From positions 806,001-870,000 of the forward strand of contig NZ_CP113918.1 in NCBI RefSeq assembly GCF_029395495.1: a stretch of DNA of 64,000 nucleotides, in the 5' to 3' direction. Under the pieces are notes generated by a model. It had not been told where the DNA came from and ran no database searches. It worked only from the letters and a program-made list of their open reading frames with translations. Below are positions 1-11,079 of the stretch, piece after piece. The number at the start of each line of letters is the position of its first letter. Position 1 is the stretch's first letter. Source of the stretch: Bifidobacterium sp. ESL0769 (GTDB lineage: Bacteria > Actinomycetota > Actinomycetes > Actinomycetales > Bifidobacteriaceae). The position numbers were made by a program, and so were the translations under genes.

Positions 1-777
1 TACCTGTCGTTCTTCCAGACGAGGATGATCGGCGGCACGGTGTTCGTGGGGTTCCAGAACTACATGAGGCTGTTCCATGACGGGCAGTTCTGGGGTTCGG
101 TGTGGCGGGTGACGCTGTTCACACTGGTGCAGGTGCCGATCATGCTGGCCCTGTCGGCATTGCTGGCCCTGGCGCTGGATTCGATGCGCCTGCACGGCAC
201 GCGGTTCTTCCGCATCTCGACGTTCCTGCCGTACGCGGTGCCCGCGGTGGTCTCCACTTTGATCTGGGGATTCATGTATGGCGCGAAGTACGGCCTGGTC
301 GGCTCGTTCAACACGTGGATGGGCACGCATCTGGACGTCCTGCAGCCGAGCGTTCTGCTCGCATCGATCGGCAACATCGTCACCTGGGAGTTCACGGGCT
401 ACAACATGCTGATCTTCTATTCGTCGCTTTCCACGATCCCGCATTCGCTTTACGAGGCGGCGGCGATCGACGGCGCGAGCGAGTGGCAGATCGTCAAGAA
501 AATCAAGATGCCCGAATTGAAGGGCTCGCTGGCGATCACGGTGATCTTCAGCATCATCGGCAGCTTCCAGCTGTTCAACGAGCCGAGCATCATGCAGAAC
601 ATGGTGCCGGGCAACGCGATCACCACGTACTACACGCCCAACATGTACGCGTACAACCTGAGCTTCACGGGCGGCCAGTCGAACTATGCGGCCGCTCTGG
701 CGATCGTGATGGCCGTGATCACCATGGCGGTGGCCTACGCGGTGCAATTGAACAGCATGAAGGAGCAGATGAAATGA
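1..777 (+). CDS. Carbohydrate ABC transporter permease, MalF-type (5' end outside window)
   Basis: Inner-membrane permease of a sugar importer, pairing with the permease encoded directly downstream. The frame is open to base 1 with residues YLSFFQTR before the first ATG at 25, so the N-terminus lies outside the window; about 258 residues are visible. Several hydrophobic segments are present, and the cytoplasmic EAA loop that contacts the ATPase reads EAAAIDGASEWQIVKKI at about bases 451-510. It ends in an ATGA overlap with the next gene, so the two are translationally coupled. The adjacent GH42 beta-galactosidase and binding lipoproteins suggest a galactoside or galacto-oligosaccharide substrate; that is inference. 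No ATPase gene is in view; sugar importers of this class often share a distant MsmK-type ATPase. Confidence 0.9.
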   Translation, partial: YLSFFQTRMIGGTVFVGFQNYMRLFHDGQFWGSVWRVTLFTLVQVPIMLALSALLALALDSMRLHGTRFFRISTFLPYAVPAVVSTLIWGFMYGAKYGLVGSFNTWMGTHLDVLQPSVLLASIGNIVTWEFTGYNMLIFYSSLSTIPHSLYEAAAIDGASEWQIVKKIKMPELKGSLAITVIFSIIGSFQLFNEPSIMQNMVPGNAITTYYTPNMYAYNLSFTGGQSNYAAALAIVMAVITMAVAYAVQLNSMKEQMK

Positions 778-1796
778 GCGGGACGACCATGCAAACCAAG
801 ACAACGTCCGGACCCGACCGTCTTTCTGCGTCCGAGCTGAAAGAGCAGGAGAAAGCGGCCAGAAAGGCCGAGAAGGTGCGCCAGCGCCGGGTGGCGAAGG
901 ACGAGGCTGCCGAGCGCAAACGGAGCGCGCACAGCGGGTTCAGCAACCCGGAGAACCCGCGCCGCAGCTGGCCGCTGACGATCGTGGTGGCGGTGTTCGC
1001 CGCGTACTGCCTGTTCCCGTTCGTCTACCTGCTGGTCAACGCCACCAAGACGCAGGCCGACTTCACCTCGACGTTCGGCCTCGGCTTCGGCCATACCTTC
1101 GCCCTGTGGGACAACCTCAGGGAGGTGTTCACCTACCAGGACGGCATCTTCGGCCGCTGGCTGCTGAACACGCTGCTCTACGTGGTGGTGGGCGCCGGCG
1201 GCGCCACCCTGCTGGCGATCATGGGCGGCTACGCGCTGGCCAAGTTCCGCTTCCCCGGCCGGAAGGCCGTGTTCGCGGTGGTCATCGGCGCGATCAGCGT
1301 GCCGGGCATCGCCCTGGCCGTCCCGCAGTTCCTCCTGTTCGCCAAGCTCGGGCTGACCAACACGCCCTGGGCGATGATCCTGCCGAGCCTGATCAGCCCG
1401 TTCGGGCTGTATCTGATGTGGATCTTCAGCGAGCAGGCCGTCCCGACCGAGCTTTTGGAGGCGGCGCATGTGGACGGGGCGGGCGAGTTCCGCACCTTCT
1501 TCACCATCGCCCTGCCACTGCTGGCCCCGGGCATCGTCACCACGGCCCTGTTCACGATCGTGGCGACATGGAACAACTACTTCCTGCCGCTGATCATGCT
1601 CAAGGACGCGGACTGGTACCCGCTCACCATCGGCCTGAACCAGTGGAAGGACCAGGCCTCGACGGCCGGCGGGCAGGCCATCCAGAACCTGGTGATCACC
1701 GGGAGCCTGGTCACCATCGTCCCGCTCGTGATCGCGTTCCTGCTCCTGCAGAAGTACTGGCAGTCCGGCCTCGCCGCAGGCGCTGTCAAAGAATAA
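774..1796 (+). CDS. Carbohydrate ABC transporter permease, MalG-type
   Basis: Second inner-membrane permease of the sugar importer, 340 residues. The start at 774 overlaps the upstream stop as ATGA. The first 70 or so residues are an unusual hydrophilic tail rich in Lys, Arg, Glu and Ala (for example ELKEQEKAARKAEKVRQRR), predicted cytoplasmic and possibly helical, before the first membrane segment (LTIVVAVFAAYCLFPFVYLL). The EAA loop EAAHVDGAGEFRTFF is present in the C-terminal half. The gene ends 39 bases before the beta-galactosidase gene, so import and hydrolysis are probably co-transcribed. Assignment to the MalG/CUT1 family is firm; the sugar is inferred from context only. Confidence 0.92.
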   Translation: MSGTTMQTKTTSGPDRLSASELKEQEKAARKAEKVRQRRVAKDEAAERKRSAHSGFSNPENPRRSWPLTIVVAVFAAYCLFPFVYLLVNATKTQADFTSTFGLGFGHTFALWDNLREVFTYQDGIFGRWLLNTLLYVVVGAGGATLLAIMGGYALAKFRFPGRKAVFAVVIGAISVPGIALAVPQFLLFAKLGLTNTPWAMILPSLISPFGLYLMWIFSEQAVPTELLEAAHVDGAGEFRTFFTIALPLLAPGIVTTALFTIVATWNNYFLPLIMLKDADWYPLTIGLNQWKDQASTAGGQAIQNLVITGSLVTIVPLVIAFLLLQKYWQSGLAAGAVKE

Positions 1797-3917
<2,121 letters not shown>

Positions 3918-4021
3918 AAACTTCAGATAAAAAGTAGGTGTTTTGCAGGCTTTAGCAGATAACGACCAATAATTCCGGGCGTTCCCTACCGTAGCCCAAT
4001 AGAAAGAAAATATAAAAAGCC

Positions 4022-4062
4022 TCACTTCCGATTTTGCAAACTGACGTGAAGTGAAGTATACT
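4022..4062 (+). promoter_or_regulatory. Promoter with flanking inverted repeat ahead of sugar-binding lipoprotein
   Basis: TTGCAA at 4034-4039 and TATACT at 4057-4062 are separated by 17 bases, a good sigma-70-type promoter. The -35 box is bracketed by an inverted repeat, TCACTTC (4022-4028) and GAAGTGA (4048-4054), which could be an operator. A leader of about 145 bases follows. The separate promoter implies the binding protein is expressed independently of, and probably more strongly than, the permease and GH42 genes. The rest of the 296-base gap 3918-4213 shows no gene. Confidence 0.55.
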
Positions 4063-4213
4063 TAAAAATGTTATCGCAATCATTTTACGAACCGATTATC
4101 GACTATCTGCTTCTTGCTTCTAGGAGTTTGAAGGGATATCAAGATTCAAAGGATTGGTTACGTTGAACAAGTTTCCATTTGTCTTAAAGGCATTTGGGGA
4201 AGGAGAAAGAACG

Positions 4214-5566
4214 ATGAAGTTCACTAAGCAAGTGATCGCAATGGTCGGCGCGGCTGCCATGTTGGTACCGCTGGCGGCATGCGGCGGTTCGAACGGTTCC
4301 TCTGCAGACTCGTCGAAGGGTGGCAAGACCTCGATTCTCGTATGGTCCTGGGATTCTACGCTGCCTCGTACCGTGAAAGGCTTCGAGAAAGCCAATCCGG
4401 ATATCACCGTGAAGGTGACCAACGCCGGAACCAACAAGAAGGAATACACCGCACTCAACAACGCGATGTCCGCAGGCAAGGGTGCGCCTGACGCGGCCCA
4501 GATCGAATATTACGCGCTGCCTGAATACGTCATTCGCAACAATGTGACCAATCTTGCGGATATGGGCGCTTCTGGCTACAAGAGTTTCTACACTCCGGGC
4601 ACCTGGAACTCAGTCAACGTCAACGGCGGCGTTTACGCGCTGCCGATGGATTCCGGCCCCATGGCCTTCTTCTACAACAAGGAAGTCTTCGACAAGGCCG
4701 GCGTCACGCAAGTGCCGACCACCTGGGACGAGTTCTATGACGCCGCAAAGAAGGTTCGCGCCACCGGAAGCTACATCACCTCCGATTCCGGCGATGCCGG
4801 CTTCTTCGACTCCATGACCTGGCAGGCGGGCGCCAAGCCGTTCGAGACCAGCAAGGATGGCAAGACCGTGACCATCAACCTGACCGGCAACGACAAGGTC
4901 AAGAAGTGGACCGATTTCGAGCAGAAGCTCATCAATGAGGACCTGATCGACACCAAGACGCCGGGCTGGTCCGACGACTGGAACAAGGGCCTGGGCGACG
5001 GCTCCATTGCCTCGCTGCTCACCGGTGCATGGATGCCTTACAACCTGCTTTCCGGCGCTCCGCAGGCGTCCGGCAAGTGGCGCGTGGCGCAGATGCCGAC
5101 TTGGGAAAAGGGTGGCACTGAGAACTCTGAAAACGGCGGTTCCTCGCTCGCTCTGATGAAGACCAAGGACAGCGCCAAGGCCAAGGCCGCGTACAAGTTC
5201 ATGGAATATGCCTGCCACAACAAGGAAGGCATCAAGACCCGCGTTGATGGCGGCGCCTTCCCGGCCGACAACAACACGCTTTCCTCCAGCGACTTCCTCA
5301 ACATGACCTCGATGACCGACGCCAAGGGCCAGCCCAACGAGTACTTCGGCGGACAGAAGTTCAACGAGGAGCTTGCCAAGGCCGCCAAGAACGTGATCCC
5401 CGGCTACAAGTTCCTGCCGTTCGAAGTCTATGCCCGTGGCGTCTTCTCCGATGATGCTGGTGGCGCTTTCACCGACAAGAAGATCACCCTCGACAAGGGC
5501 ATCGCGGCCTGGCAGAAGAACATGACCGACTATGCCAAGCAGCAGGGCTACACCGTCAAGCAGTGA
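4214..5566 (+). CDS. Sugar ABC transporter substrate-binding lipoprotein
   Basis: Extracellular solute-binding protein of family 1, 450 residues, anchored by a lipid. The start at 4214 is chosen because AAGGAGAAAG lies just upstream and gives a standard lipoprotein signal (MKFTKQVIAMVGAAAM, lipobox LAAC, Cys at about residue 23). The mature protein begins with a Gly/Ser-rich linker and contains the family pattern VWSWDSTLPRTVKGFEKANP. It has its own promoter upstream and a strong terminator downstream. It is clearly paralogous to the binding protein at 5774: both share the PMDSGPMAFFYN block, a conserved NSENGGS segment, and a VDGGAFPAD segment. Likely partner of the permeases at 1-1796. The bound sugar is unknown. 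Confidence 0.93.
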   Translation: MKFTKQVIAMVGAAAMLVPLAACGGSNGSSADSSKGGKTSILVWSWDSTLPRTVKGFEKANPDITVKVTNAGTNKKEYTALNNAMSAGKGAPDAAQIEYYALPEYVIRNNVTNLADMGASGYKSFYTPGTWNSVNVNGGVYALPMDSGPMAFFYNKEVFDKAGVTQVPTTWDEFYDAAKKVRATGSYITSDSGDAGFFDSMTWQAGAKPFETSKDGKTVTINLTGNDKVKKWTDFEQKLINEDLIDTKTPGWSDDWNKGLGDGSIASLLTGAWMPYNLLSGAPQASGKWRVAQMPTWEKGGTENSENGGSSLALMKTKDSAKAKAAYKFMEYACHNKEGIKTRVDGGAFPADNNTLSSSDFLNMTSMTDAKGQPNEYFGGQKFNEELAKAAKNVIPGYKFLPFEVYARGVFSDDAGGAFTDKKITLDKGIAAWQKNMTDYAKQQGYTVKQ

Positions 5567-5656
5567 TTGATGTTGGGCTCGCTGCTGGCTGGCGCTGGTT
5601 GATTATCGACTGATAGCGTCGATGATTTGCCGGTAACCCAGCAATATCGATAAATG

Positions 5657-5709
5657 ATGTTCCGTGAATCCGAATGATTGTTCGTTCGGATTCACGGAAC
5701 ATTTTTTAT
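5657..5709 (+). terminator. Rho-independent terminator after first sugar-binding protein
   Basis: A perfect 18-bp stem (5657-5674 with 5685-5702), a 10-base loop and a following run of T (5702-5707). It lies 90 bases after the stop of the upstream lipoprotein gene and so separates the two binding-protein genes into different transcripts. Confidence 0.9.
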
Positions 5710-5773
5710 TTGGCTTCGCAAGGTGAGGATAGACTTGTCGTTGAATGAACGGTGGATTGACGACAGGGGTAGA

Positions 5774-7174
5774 ATGAACAAGGTCCGACGGCTGTTTGCG
5801 GCGGTATGTGCCGGGCTGCTGCTTGCGGCAACGGCCGCTTGCGGGGCGCAGGACAACCGCACCGTCATTACCGTCTGGTCGTGGGAGCCCAGCATGGAGG
5901 CGGAGGCCCGCGACTTTGAAAAAGCCAATCCAGATATCCGCGTCGACATCAAATCCACCAGCGGTTACGATAACCTCAATTCCGCCATTCAGGACGGCTA
6001 TAACATGCCCGACGTGGTGCAGCTCGAATACTTCGCCTTGCCGCAGTATGCGGTAAGCGGCCAGCTGCGCGACATCACCGACCAGACGCAGGGCTACGGC
6101 GACAACTACACGCCCGGCACCTGGTCGAGCGTACACACCAACGGCCGGGTCTATGGAGTGCCGATGGATTCGGGGCCGATGGCGTTCTTCTACAACGACG
6201 ACGTTTTCCGTCAGGCCGGCGTCGACGCCTCGCAGATACACACGTGGAATGACTATTACGAAGCGGCCAAAAAGCTCAAGACCATAGGCGTGTATATCGC
6301 TGCCGACGCGGGGGACGCCAGCTTTTACAATGCGATGATCTGGCTCAACGGTGGACGTCCGTTCCATACCAGTGGTGACGGCAAAACCGTTACCGTCAAT
6401 CTCGCCGATGACTCGGGAACGCAGAATTTCAGCGAATTCTGGCAGAAAATGATTGACGAAGGACTGATCAACACCCAGCTCAACACATGGTCGGACGGGT
6501 GGAAAAACGCGCTGGCGGTGGGCAACGTCGCCTCTGTTTTTACCGGGGCCTGGATGCCTTCGCTTTTGCTTTCCGACGTGCCGGGTAGCGCAGGGCTGTG
6601 GCGCGTCGCACCGATGCCGACGGCGGACGGCTCGCGCACCAATTCGGAGAACGGCGGGTCGGCGCTCGCTGTATTGCATCTGACTCGCAAACCGGAAGCC
6701 GCGATGCGTTTCATCCGTTACGTCTGTCTCGATCCCTCGGGCATCGCCAAGCGCGTGGACGGCGGTGCGTTTCCTGCGGACACGGCGACGCTCAACAGCC
6801 ATGCCTTCCTGACCAAGACCACGATTCGTGATTCGCGGGGCATCGACGTGCCGTATTTCGGTGGTCAGCAATTCAACCGCGTGCTTTCGCGTGCTGCCGA
6901 GAATGTGTCGCTCGGTTACCAATATCTGCCCTTCGAGGTCTATGCCCGTGGCGATTTCAGGGCGACGGTGGGGCAATCGTATAAATGGGCGAACGCTGAG
7001 CGAGCGGTGCAAAAGGTGCAGGAACGAATCAATGCTGGGCAGACCAACCCGGACGGAAGTCCGCTGACGTTGCCCCAGGACCCCGGTCCCAAAATCAGTC
7101 TGATGCAGGGGATTGCGCTATGGCAGAAGGATATCAAGGAATATGGCACCAACCAGGGCTTCACGCTGCAATAG
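5774..7174 (+). CDS. Second sugar ABC transporter substrate-binding lipoprotein (paralogue)
   Basis: 466-residue extracellular solute-binding protein of family 1. The start at 5774 (MNKVRRLFAAVCAGLLL) gives a proper lipoprotein signal with lipobox TAAC; AGGGG sits a few bases upstream. Longer in-frame starts lie inside the terminator stem and are rejected. Relative to its upstream paralogue it has an extra insertion near the C-terminus (about residues 395-440, containing a Q/N/P-rich stretch NAGQTNPDGSPLTLPQDPGP). No dedicated permease follows, so it may feed the same permeases with a different ligand. No clear promoter could be placed between the terminator and the start, where only about 65 bases are available. 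Confidence 0.9.
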   Translation: MNKVRRLFAAVCAGLLLAATAACGAQDNRTVITVWSWEPSMEAEARDFEKANPDIRVDIKSTSGYDNLNSAIQDGYNMPDVVQLEYFALPQYAVSGQLRDITDQTQGYGDNYTPGTWSSVHTNGRVYGVPMDSGPMAFFYNDDVFRQAGVDASQIHTWNDYYEAAKKLKTIGVYIAADAGDASFYNAMIWLNGGRPFHTSGDGKTVTVNLADDSGTQNFSEFWQKMIDEGLINTQLNTWSDGWKNALAVGNVASVFTGAWMPSLLLSDVPGSAGLWRVAPMPTADGSRTNSENGGSALAVLHLTRKPEAAMRFIRYVCLDPSGIAKRVDGGAFPADTATLNSHAFLTKTTIRDSRGIDVPYFGGQQFNRVLSRAAENVSLGYQYLPFEVYARGDFRATVGQSYKWANAERAVQKVQERINAGQTNPDGSPLTLPQDPGPKISLMQGIALWQKDIKEYGTNQGFTLQ

Positions 7175-7177
7175 AAC

Positions 7178-7954
7178 TCAAGCGTTGAGGCGGTAGATGA
7201 TGGACATGCCTTTGAAGATGAGGTCCGGGTCGTAGACGTCGATGGCTTCGGTGTCGTCTTTGAAAACTGCGCCGAGACCGCCGGTGGCGACCACCTTGAA
7301 ATCCTCGTCTATTTCGCGATGGAATTGTTTGATGGTGCGTTCGATGCCGCCGAGGAAGTTGTAATAGAGGCCGGCTTGCATGGCCGTTTTTGTGCCTTTG
7401 GCAAGGATGGAATCGGGGCGTGTGATTTCGACTTCAGGCAGCTGGGCGGTGCCGGAAACCAAGGAACTGATTGAGGTTTGCAGACCGGGGCTGATGAGGC
7501 CCGCAGTGATGGATTTGTTGCCGTCAACGTAGTTGAAGGTAGTCGCCGTCCCGAAATCCGCCACCAAAACGGGGCCGCCGTATGTGCCGTAGGCGCCTAC
7601 GCAATCCGCCAGGCAATCCGCACCGAGTGATTTGGGGTCATCCATGCGGATGGAAAGGCCGGATTTCACGCCGGGGCCGACGATGATCGGGTCGATATCG
7701 AGGAATTTTACGATGCTGGAACGGAAGGAATGCATGATCTGTGGCACCACGGAGGCCACGATGACGTCATCGACATCGTCGGGGGTGTATCCGCCGGATT
7801 CGAGGAATTGGAGCAGCAGCAGGCCGTATTCGTCGCTGGTGCGGAAGGTTTTGGTGGTGATGCGCCAGGTGTCGGTGATGGAGGTGTCGGGGGAGTTGTC
7901 GTCCACCACGCCGATTTCGATGTTCGTGTTGCCGATGTCAATCGCGAGTAGCAT
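7178..7954 (-). CDS. coaX: Type III pantothenate kinase
   Basis: Phosphorylates pantothenate with ATP, the first step of coenzyme A synthesis; cytoplasmic. 258 residues, the usual length. The ASKHA-fold signatures are visible: N-terminal phosphate loop LLAIDIGNTNIEIG, GADCLAD in the middle, and the second phosphate motif VADFGTATTFNYVD. The start at 7954 is chosen over the longer frame because GGAAGG stands 8 bases upstream and because the motif must begin at residue 2. Convergent with the binding-protein gene ending at 7174 (3-base gap) and divergent from the oligopeptide transporter. A TATAAA sequence upstream on the minus strand (about 8000) may be its -10 box. Confidence 0.93.
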   Translation of the reverse strand: MLLAIDIGNTNIEIGVVDDNSPDTSITDTWRITTKTFRTSDEYGLLLLQFLESGGYTPDDVDDVIVASVVPQIMHSFRSSIVKFLDIDPIIVGPGVKSGLSIRMDDPKSLGADCLADCVGAYGTYGGPVLVADFGTATTFNYVDGNKSITAGLISPGLQTSISSLVSGTAQLPEVEITRPDSILAKGTKTAMQAGLYYNFLGGIERTIKQFHREIDEDFKVVATGGLGAVFKDDTEAIDVYDPDLIFKGMSIIYRLNA

Positions 7955-8143
7955 GTTGTCCGCCTTCCAAAGATGTATCGGCATATTTTCCGGCGCTTTA
8001 TAGGGGTGCCGTAACGCCTTTCGTCTTGCGTCCCATCATACGCTGCCGGTGGTGTAAATCTATCGGTATTCGTATGATTGTCAAGTGCAGACGACCCGTG
8101 AGGGCGGCTAGCGAATTTAATAATATCTATCAAAGAGGAAAGT

Positions 8144-9982
8144 ATGTCTACCAATTCAGGTGCGTACGGCGAAAACGACGCAACCGACAACAAGACAACA
8201 GGCACCAACGAAAACGAGACTGCGACGAACGCTTCCGGCGATGCGGCAAACGCTGCTGGTGGCTCGATGAATGCTTCCGATCACAACGCGAATGCTGCGG
8301 GCGGTTCTGCAGATGCAGGTGACTCCAGTGCGAACGCGGACGCTCACAACAACTCAAGCGTCAAGGCCGAAGACAGTGCGGGCAGCACCGATGAAACGCT
8401 CAATGCACATGTCAAAGGAGCATCCGGTGGCAAGGCTGGGAACGGCAAGAAAAAAGGCTGGATCTGGGCGATTATCGCGGCGGTTGTCGTTGTGGCGCTT
8501 ATTGCTGCTTTTGTGGTCATTCGCAACAATCAAAAAGCCAGTATCGCGCCTGCCCAGGTGCATACAGCCGATTCCGTGACCATTGGGCTCAAGCTCGCGC
8601 CGACTAATCTCGACATCCGTAACCAATCCGGCTCGTCACTCGACCAGGTGCTTGTTGGGAATGTCTATGAAGGGCTTGTCGCCCGCGATTCCAATAACAA
8701 AGTTGTGCCGGGACTCGCCAAAAGCTGGGAGAAGAACGCCGATGGTACGAGCTATACGTTCCATCTGAACCGTGGTATGAACTTCTCCAATGGCGACAAA
8801 CTCGACGCCAGCGACGTGGCATGGTCCATCAACGAATTGATGGTCAAACATTATCATGATTCCGAATCGCTTATGAACTTCAAATCGGTGATGGCGACGG
8901 ATGCCGATACCGTCAAGCTCGATTTGACCGCGCCTTATGCCAACCTCTTGTGGGAGCTTGCCTGCAGGCCGGGACTGGTGTTCGACAAGAACGCCAACTA
9001 CGACATGAAGACGCAGGCGGTGGGCTCCGGGCCGTACACCGTCGCCAAGTTCGTGCCGAACGATTCCATCACTTTGAAGGCCAATCCGAAATATTGGGGC
9101 GAGCACAAGGCCGTGACCCCGACCATCGTGCTGCGCTATTTCGGCGATGACAACGCGGCCGTCAATGCCCTGAAATCCGGGGATGTCCAAGTGCTGGCGC
9201 CCGTGACGGAAAATCTTGCCGAACCCTTTGTAAAAGACAGCGAGCATTATCGCGTCGCGGCCGGTGACGACACCGACAAGTATGTGCTTGCCATGAATTC
9301 CAAGGGTGCCAAGACCTCGGACGTGCGCGTGCGCCAAGCCATCCGCTATGCTATCGATCACAAACAGCTCATCGCCTCGCGCGGTGGGGCGGACAAGCCG
9401 TTGGGTGGTCCGATTCCTTCACTTGACCCGGGTTATCAGGATCTGACCGGGCTTTACCCGCACAACGTTGACAAGGCCAAGGCACTGATGAAGGAGGCCG
9501 GCTATACGCCCGATCATCCGCTCGAGCTGCGGCTGACCTACGCCAACACCTACGGCACAGAGCTCGGTGACCAACTGCGCAGTCAGCTCAAGCCCATTGA
9601 CATCGATTTGAAAGTCAACGTGGTCGAGTTTTCCACGTGGCTGCAGGATGTGCTCAAAAACAAGGATTATGATTTATCGATGGTCGACCACAACGAAAGC
9701 CACGACTTTTCACAGTGGACCCAAGACACGTACTACTACAACTACAGCAACCAGAAGGTCAAGGACTACTACAACCAGGCGATGGCCGCTTCCAGCGACT
9801 CCCAGCGTGACGCGTTGCTGGCCAAGGCCGCACGGGTCGTCAGCGAGGACGCGCCTGCCGATTGGCTGTTCAACTATCGCATCACCACGGCGATGAAGAA
9901 CGGCGTGACAGGCTTCCCGCTCAATCTTAATCAGACGCTGCTGCCGCTCTATAACGTGAGATATATGACGCCGGTTAAGTAA
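8144..9982 (+). CDS. Oligopeptide-type ABC substrate-binding protein with cytoplasmic tail and membrane anchor
   Basis: Solute-binding protein family 5 (peptide/nickel type), 612 residues, first gene of a five-gene importer operon. It is not a lipoprotein: residues 1-104 are a low-complexity Ala/Asn/Gly/Ser/Asp tail without hydrophobic segments, then KKKGW and a single transmembrane helix (about 105-126), then the ligand-binding domain from about 140. By the positive-inside rule the tail should be cytoplasmic and the binding domain external. Family features include VYEGLVARDSNNKVVPGLA and the WSINELM region. The start at 8144 has AGAGGAAAG upstream. Such uncleaved anchoring is unusual for this family. 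The ligand is probably a peptide, but nickel or other solutes cannot be excluded. Confidence 0.9.
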   Translation: MSTNSGAYGENDATDNKTTGTNENETATNASGDAANAAGGSMNASDHNANAAGGSADAGDSSANADAHNNSSVKAEDSAGSTDETLNAHVKGASGGKAGNGKKKGWIWAIIAAVVVVALIAAFVVIRNNQKASIAPAQVHTADSVTIGLKLAPTNLDIRNQSGSSLDQVLVGNVYEGLVARDSNNKVVPGLAKSWEKNADGTSYTFHLNRGMNFSNGDKLDASDVAWSINELMVKHYHDSESLMNFKSVMATDADTVKLDLTAPYANLLWELACRPGLVFDKNANYDMKTQAVGSGPYTVAKFVPNDSITLKANPKYWGEHKAVTPTIVLRYFGDDNAAVNALKSGDVQVLAPVTENLAEPFVKDSEHYRVAAGDDTDKYVLAMNSKGAKTSDVRVRQAIRYAIDHKQLIASRGGADKPLGGPIPSLDPGYQDLTGLYPHNVDKAKALMKEAGYTPDHPLELRLTYANTYGTELGDQLRSQLKPIDIDLKVNVVEFSTWLQDVLKNKDYDLSMVDHNESHDFSQWTQDTYYYNYSNQKVKDYYNQAMAASSDSQRDALLAKAARVVSEDAPADWLFNYRITTAMKNGVTGFPLNLNQTLLPLYNVRYMTPVK

Positions 9983-10022
9983 CGGCTGCGTTAGAGGCGT
10001 GCGACTCAGGATTGAAGATGAG

Positions 10023-10074
10023 GATGCGATGAAAATCAAGAAAAAGCGCGCGGATTCCTGATTTTGCTCGCATC
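10023..10074 (+). promoter_or_regulatory. Long intercistronic hairpin between binding-protein and permease genes
   Basis: GATGCGA-tg-AAAATCA (10023-10038) pairs with TGATTTT-gc-TCGCATC (10059-10074): 14 base pairs around a 2-base internal mismatch and a 20-base loop. No T-run follows, so it is more likely an mRNA-stabilising or partial-termination element than a full terminator. Such hairpins often keep the binding protein in excess over its permeases. Confidence 0.6.
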
Positions 10075-10107
10075 TTCGGCAATAAGTTTTGATAGGGAAG
10101 GTGGCAT

Positions 10108-11079
10108 ATGCGATTCGTCATTCGACGGTTCCTGCTGTTTGTGGCGGCGCTGCTTGCCATTTCGGTGGTGATTTTCGCGGCGCTGCGCATTCTGCCCGGC
10201 GACGTGGCCAGCGTGATGGCCGGGCTCAATGCGCCTCCGGAACGTGTGGAGCAGTTGCGCTCGCAGATGGGGCTCGACAGGCCGCTGATTGTGCAGTATT
10301 TCACCTGGATGGGCGGTTTGTTGCGCGGCAACTTCGGCACCTCGCTTCTGACCGGCCGTTCCATCAGCTCGACCGTTGCCATGCGTGCCTCGGTCACGTT
10401 TCCGCTGATTGTGCTGGGACTTGTCGTGGCGCTCGCCATCGGCTTGACACTTGGGGTGGTGGCCACTTTGGCCACGCGTCCGGCGGTGCGTTCCGCTTTC
10501 CACTTCGTCGCCATCGTAGGTGGCGCCATCCCGGCGCTGTGGGGAGGCCTGTTGCTGATTCTGCTGTTCGGACGCGGTACCGGATTGCTAGGCATTCTGC
10601 CCTCGCAAGGGTTCCCCGAGGCCGGTTGGGGCAGCTTCGGTTCGGCGTTGGCTTCGCTGGTATTGCCGGCATTGACAGTCGGCATCATCGATGGTGCGAG
10701 CCTGATGCGCTATACGCGCTCGGCGCTGGGCGATGTGATGAATAGCGGGTATATGGATCAGGCGATGGCCTGTGGCTATACGCGTCGTCAGGCCGCGCTC
10801 AAGGTCGGGCTGAGGCTGGCCACCCCGCAGTTGGTGAGCGTGGTCGGGCTGATGTTCGCGGGCATGATCACTGGCGTCATGGTCATCGAAAACCTCTTCG
10901 CGCTGCCCGGCATTGGAGCGGGCTTGGTCACCGACCTTGGCAACCGTGACTTGATTGCGGTACAAAGCGAACTTTTCATGCTGGCTGCTTTCTTCCTCTT
11001 CGTTGGTTTCCTCGTCGATCTGCTGCACCGTTTCCTTGACCCTCGTCTGAAGCACGCTGTACAAGGAGGTGCACAATGA
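10108..11079 (+). CDS. Peptide-type ABC transporter permease, DppB-like
   Basis: Inner-membrane permease of the importer, 323 residues with about six membrane helices. The N-terminal block RFLLFVAALLAISVVIF followed by LRILPGDVAS is diagnostic of DppB/OppB proteins, and the cytoplasmic loop near residues 205-225 (DQAMACGYTRRQAALKVGLR) corresponds to the EAA loop. GGAAGG precedes the start. It overlaps the next gene by ATGA. Partner of the proteins on either side. Confidence 0.92.
   Translation: MRFVIRRFLLFVAALLAISVVIFAALRILPGDVASVMAGLNAPPERVEQLRSQMGLDRPLIVQYFTWMGGLLRGNFGTSLLTGRSISSTVAMRASVTFPLIVLGLVVALAIGLTLGVVATLATRPAVRSAFHFVAIVGGAIPALWGGLLLILLFGRGTGLLGILPSQGFPEAGWGSFGSALASLVLPALTVGIIDGASLMRYTRSALGDVMNSGYMDQAMACGYTRRQAALKVGLRLATPQLVSVVGLMFAGMITGVMVIENLFALPGIGAGLVTDLGNRDLIAVQSELFMLAAFFLFVGFLVDLLHRFLDPRLKHAVQGGAQ

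Noticed and set aside
5678..5773. Longer start for the second sugar-binding lipoprotein
   Set aside because: It begins inside the terminator stem and would push the lipoprotein signal away from the N-terminus.
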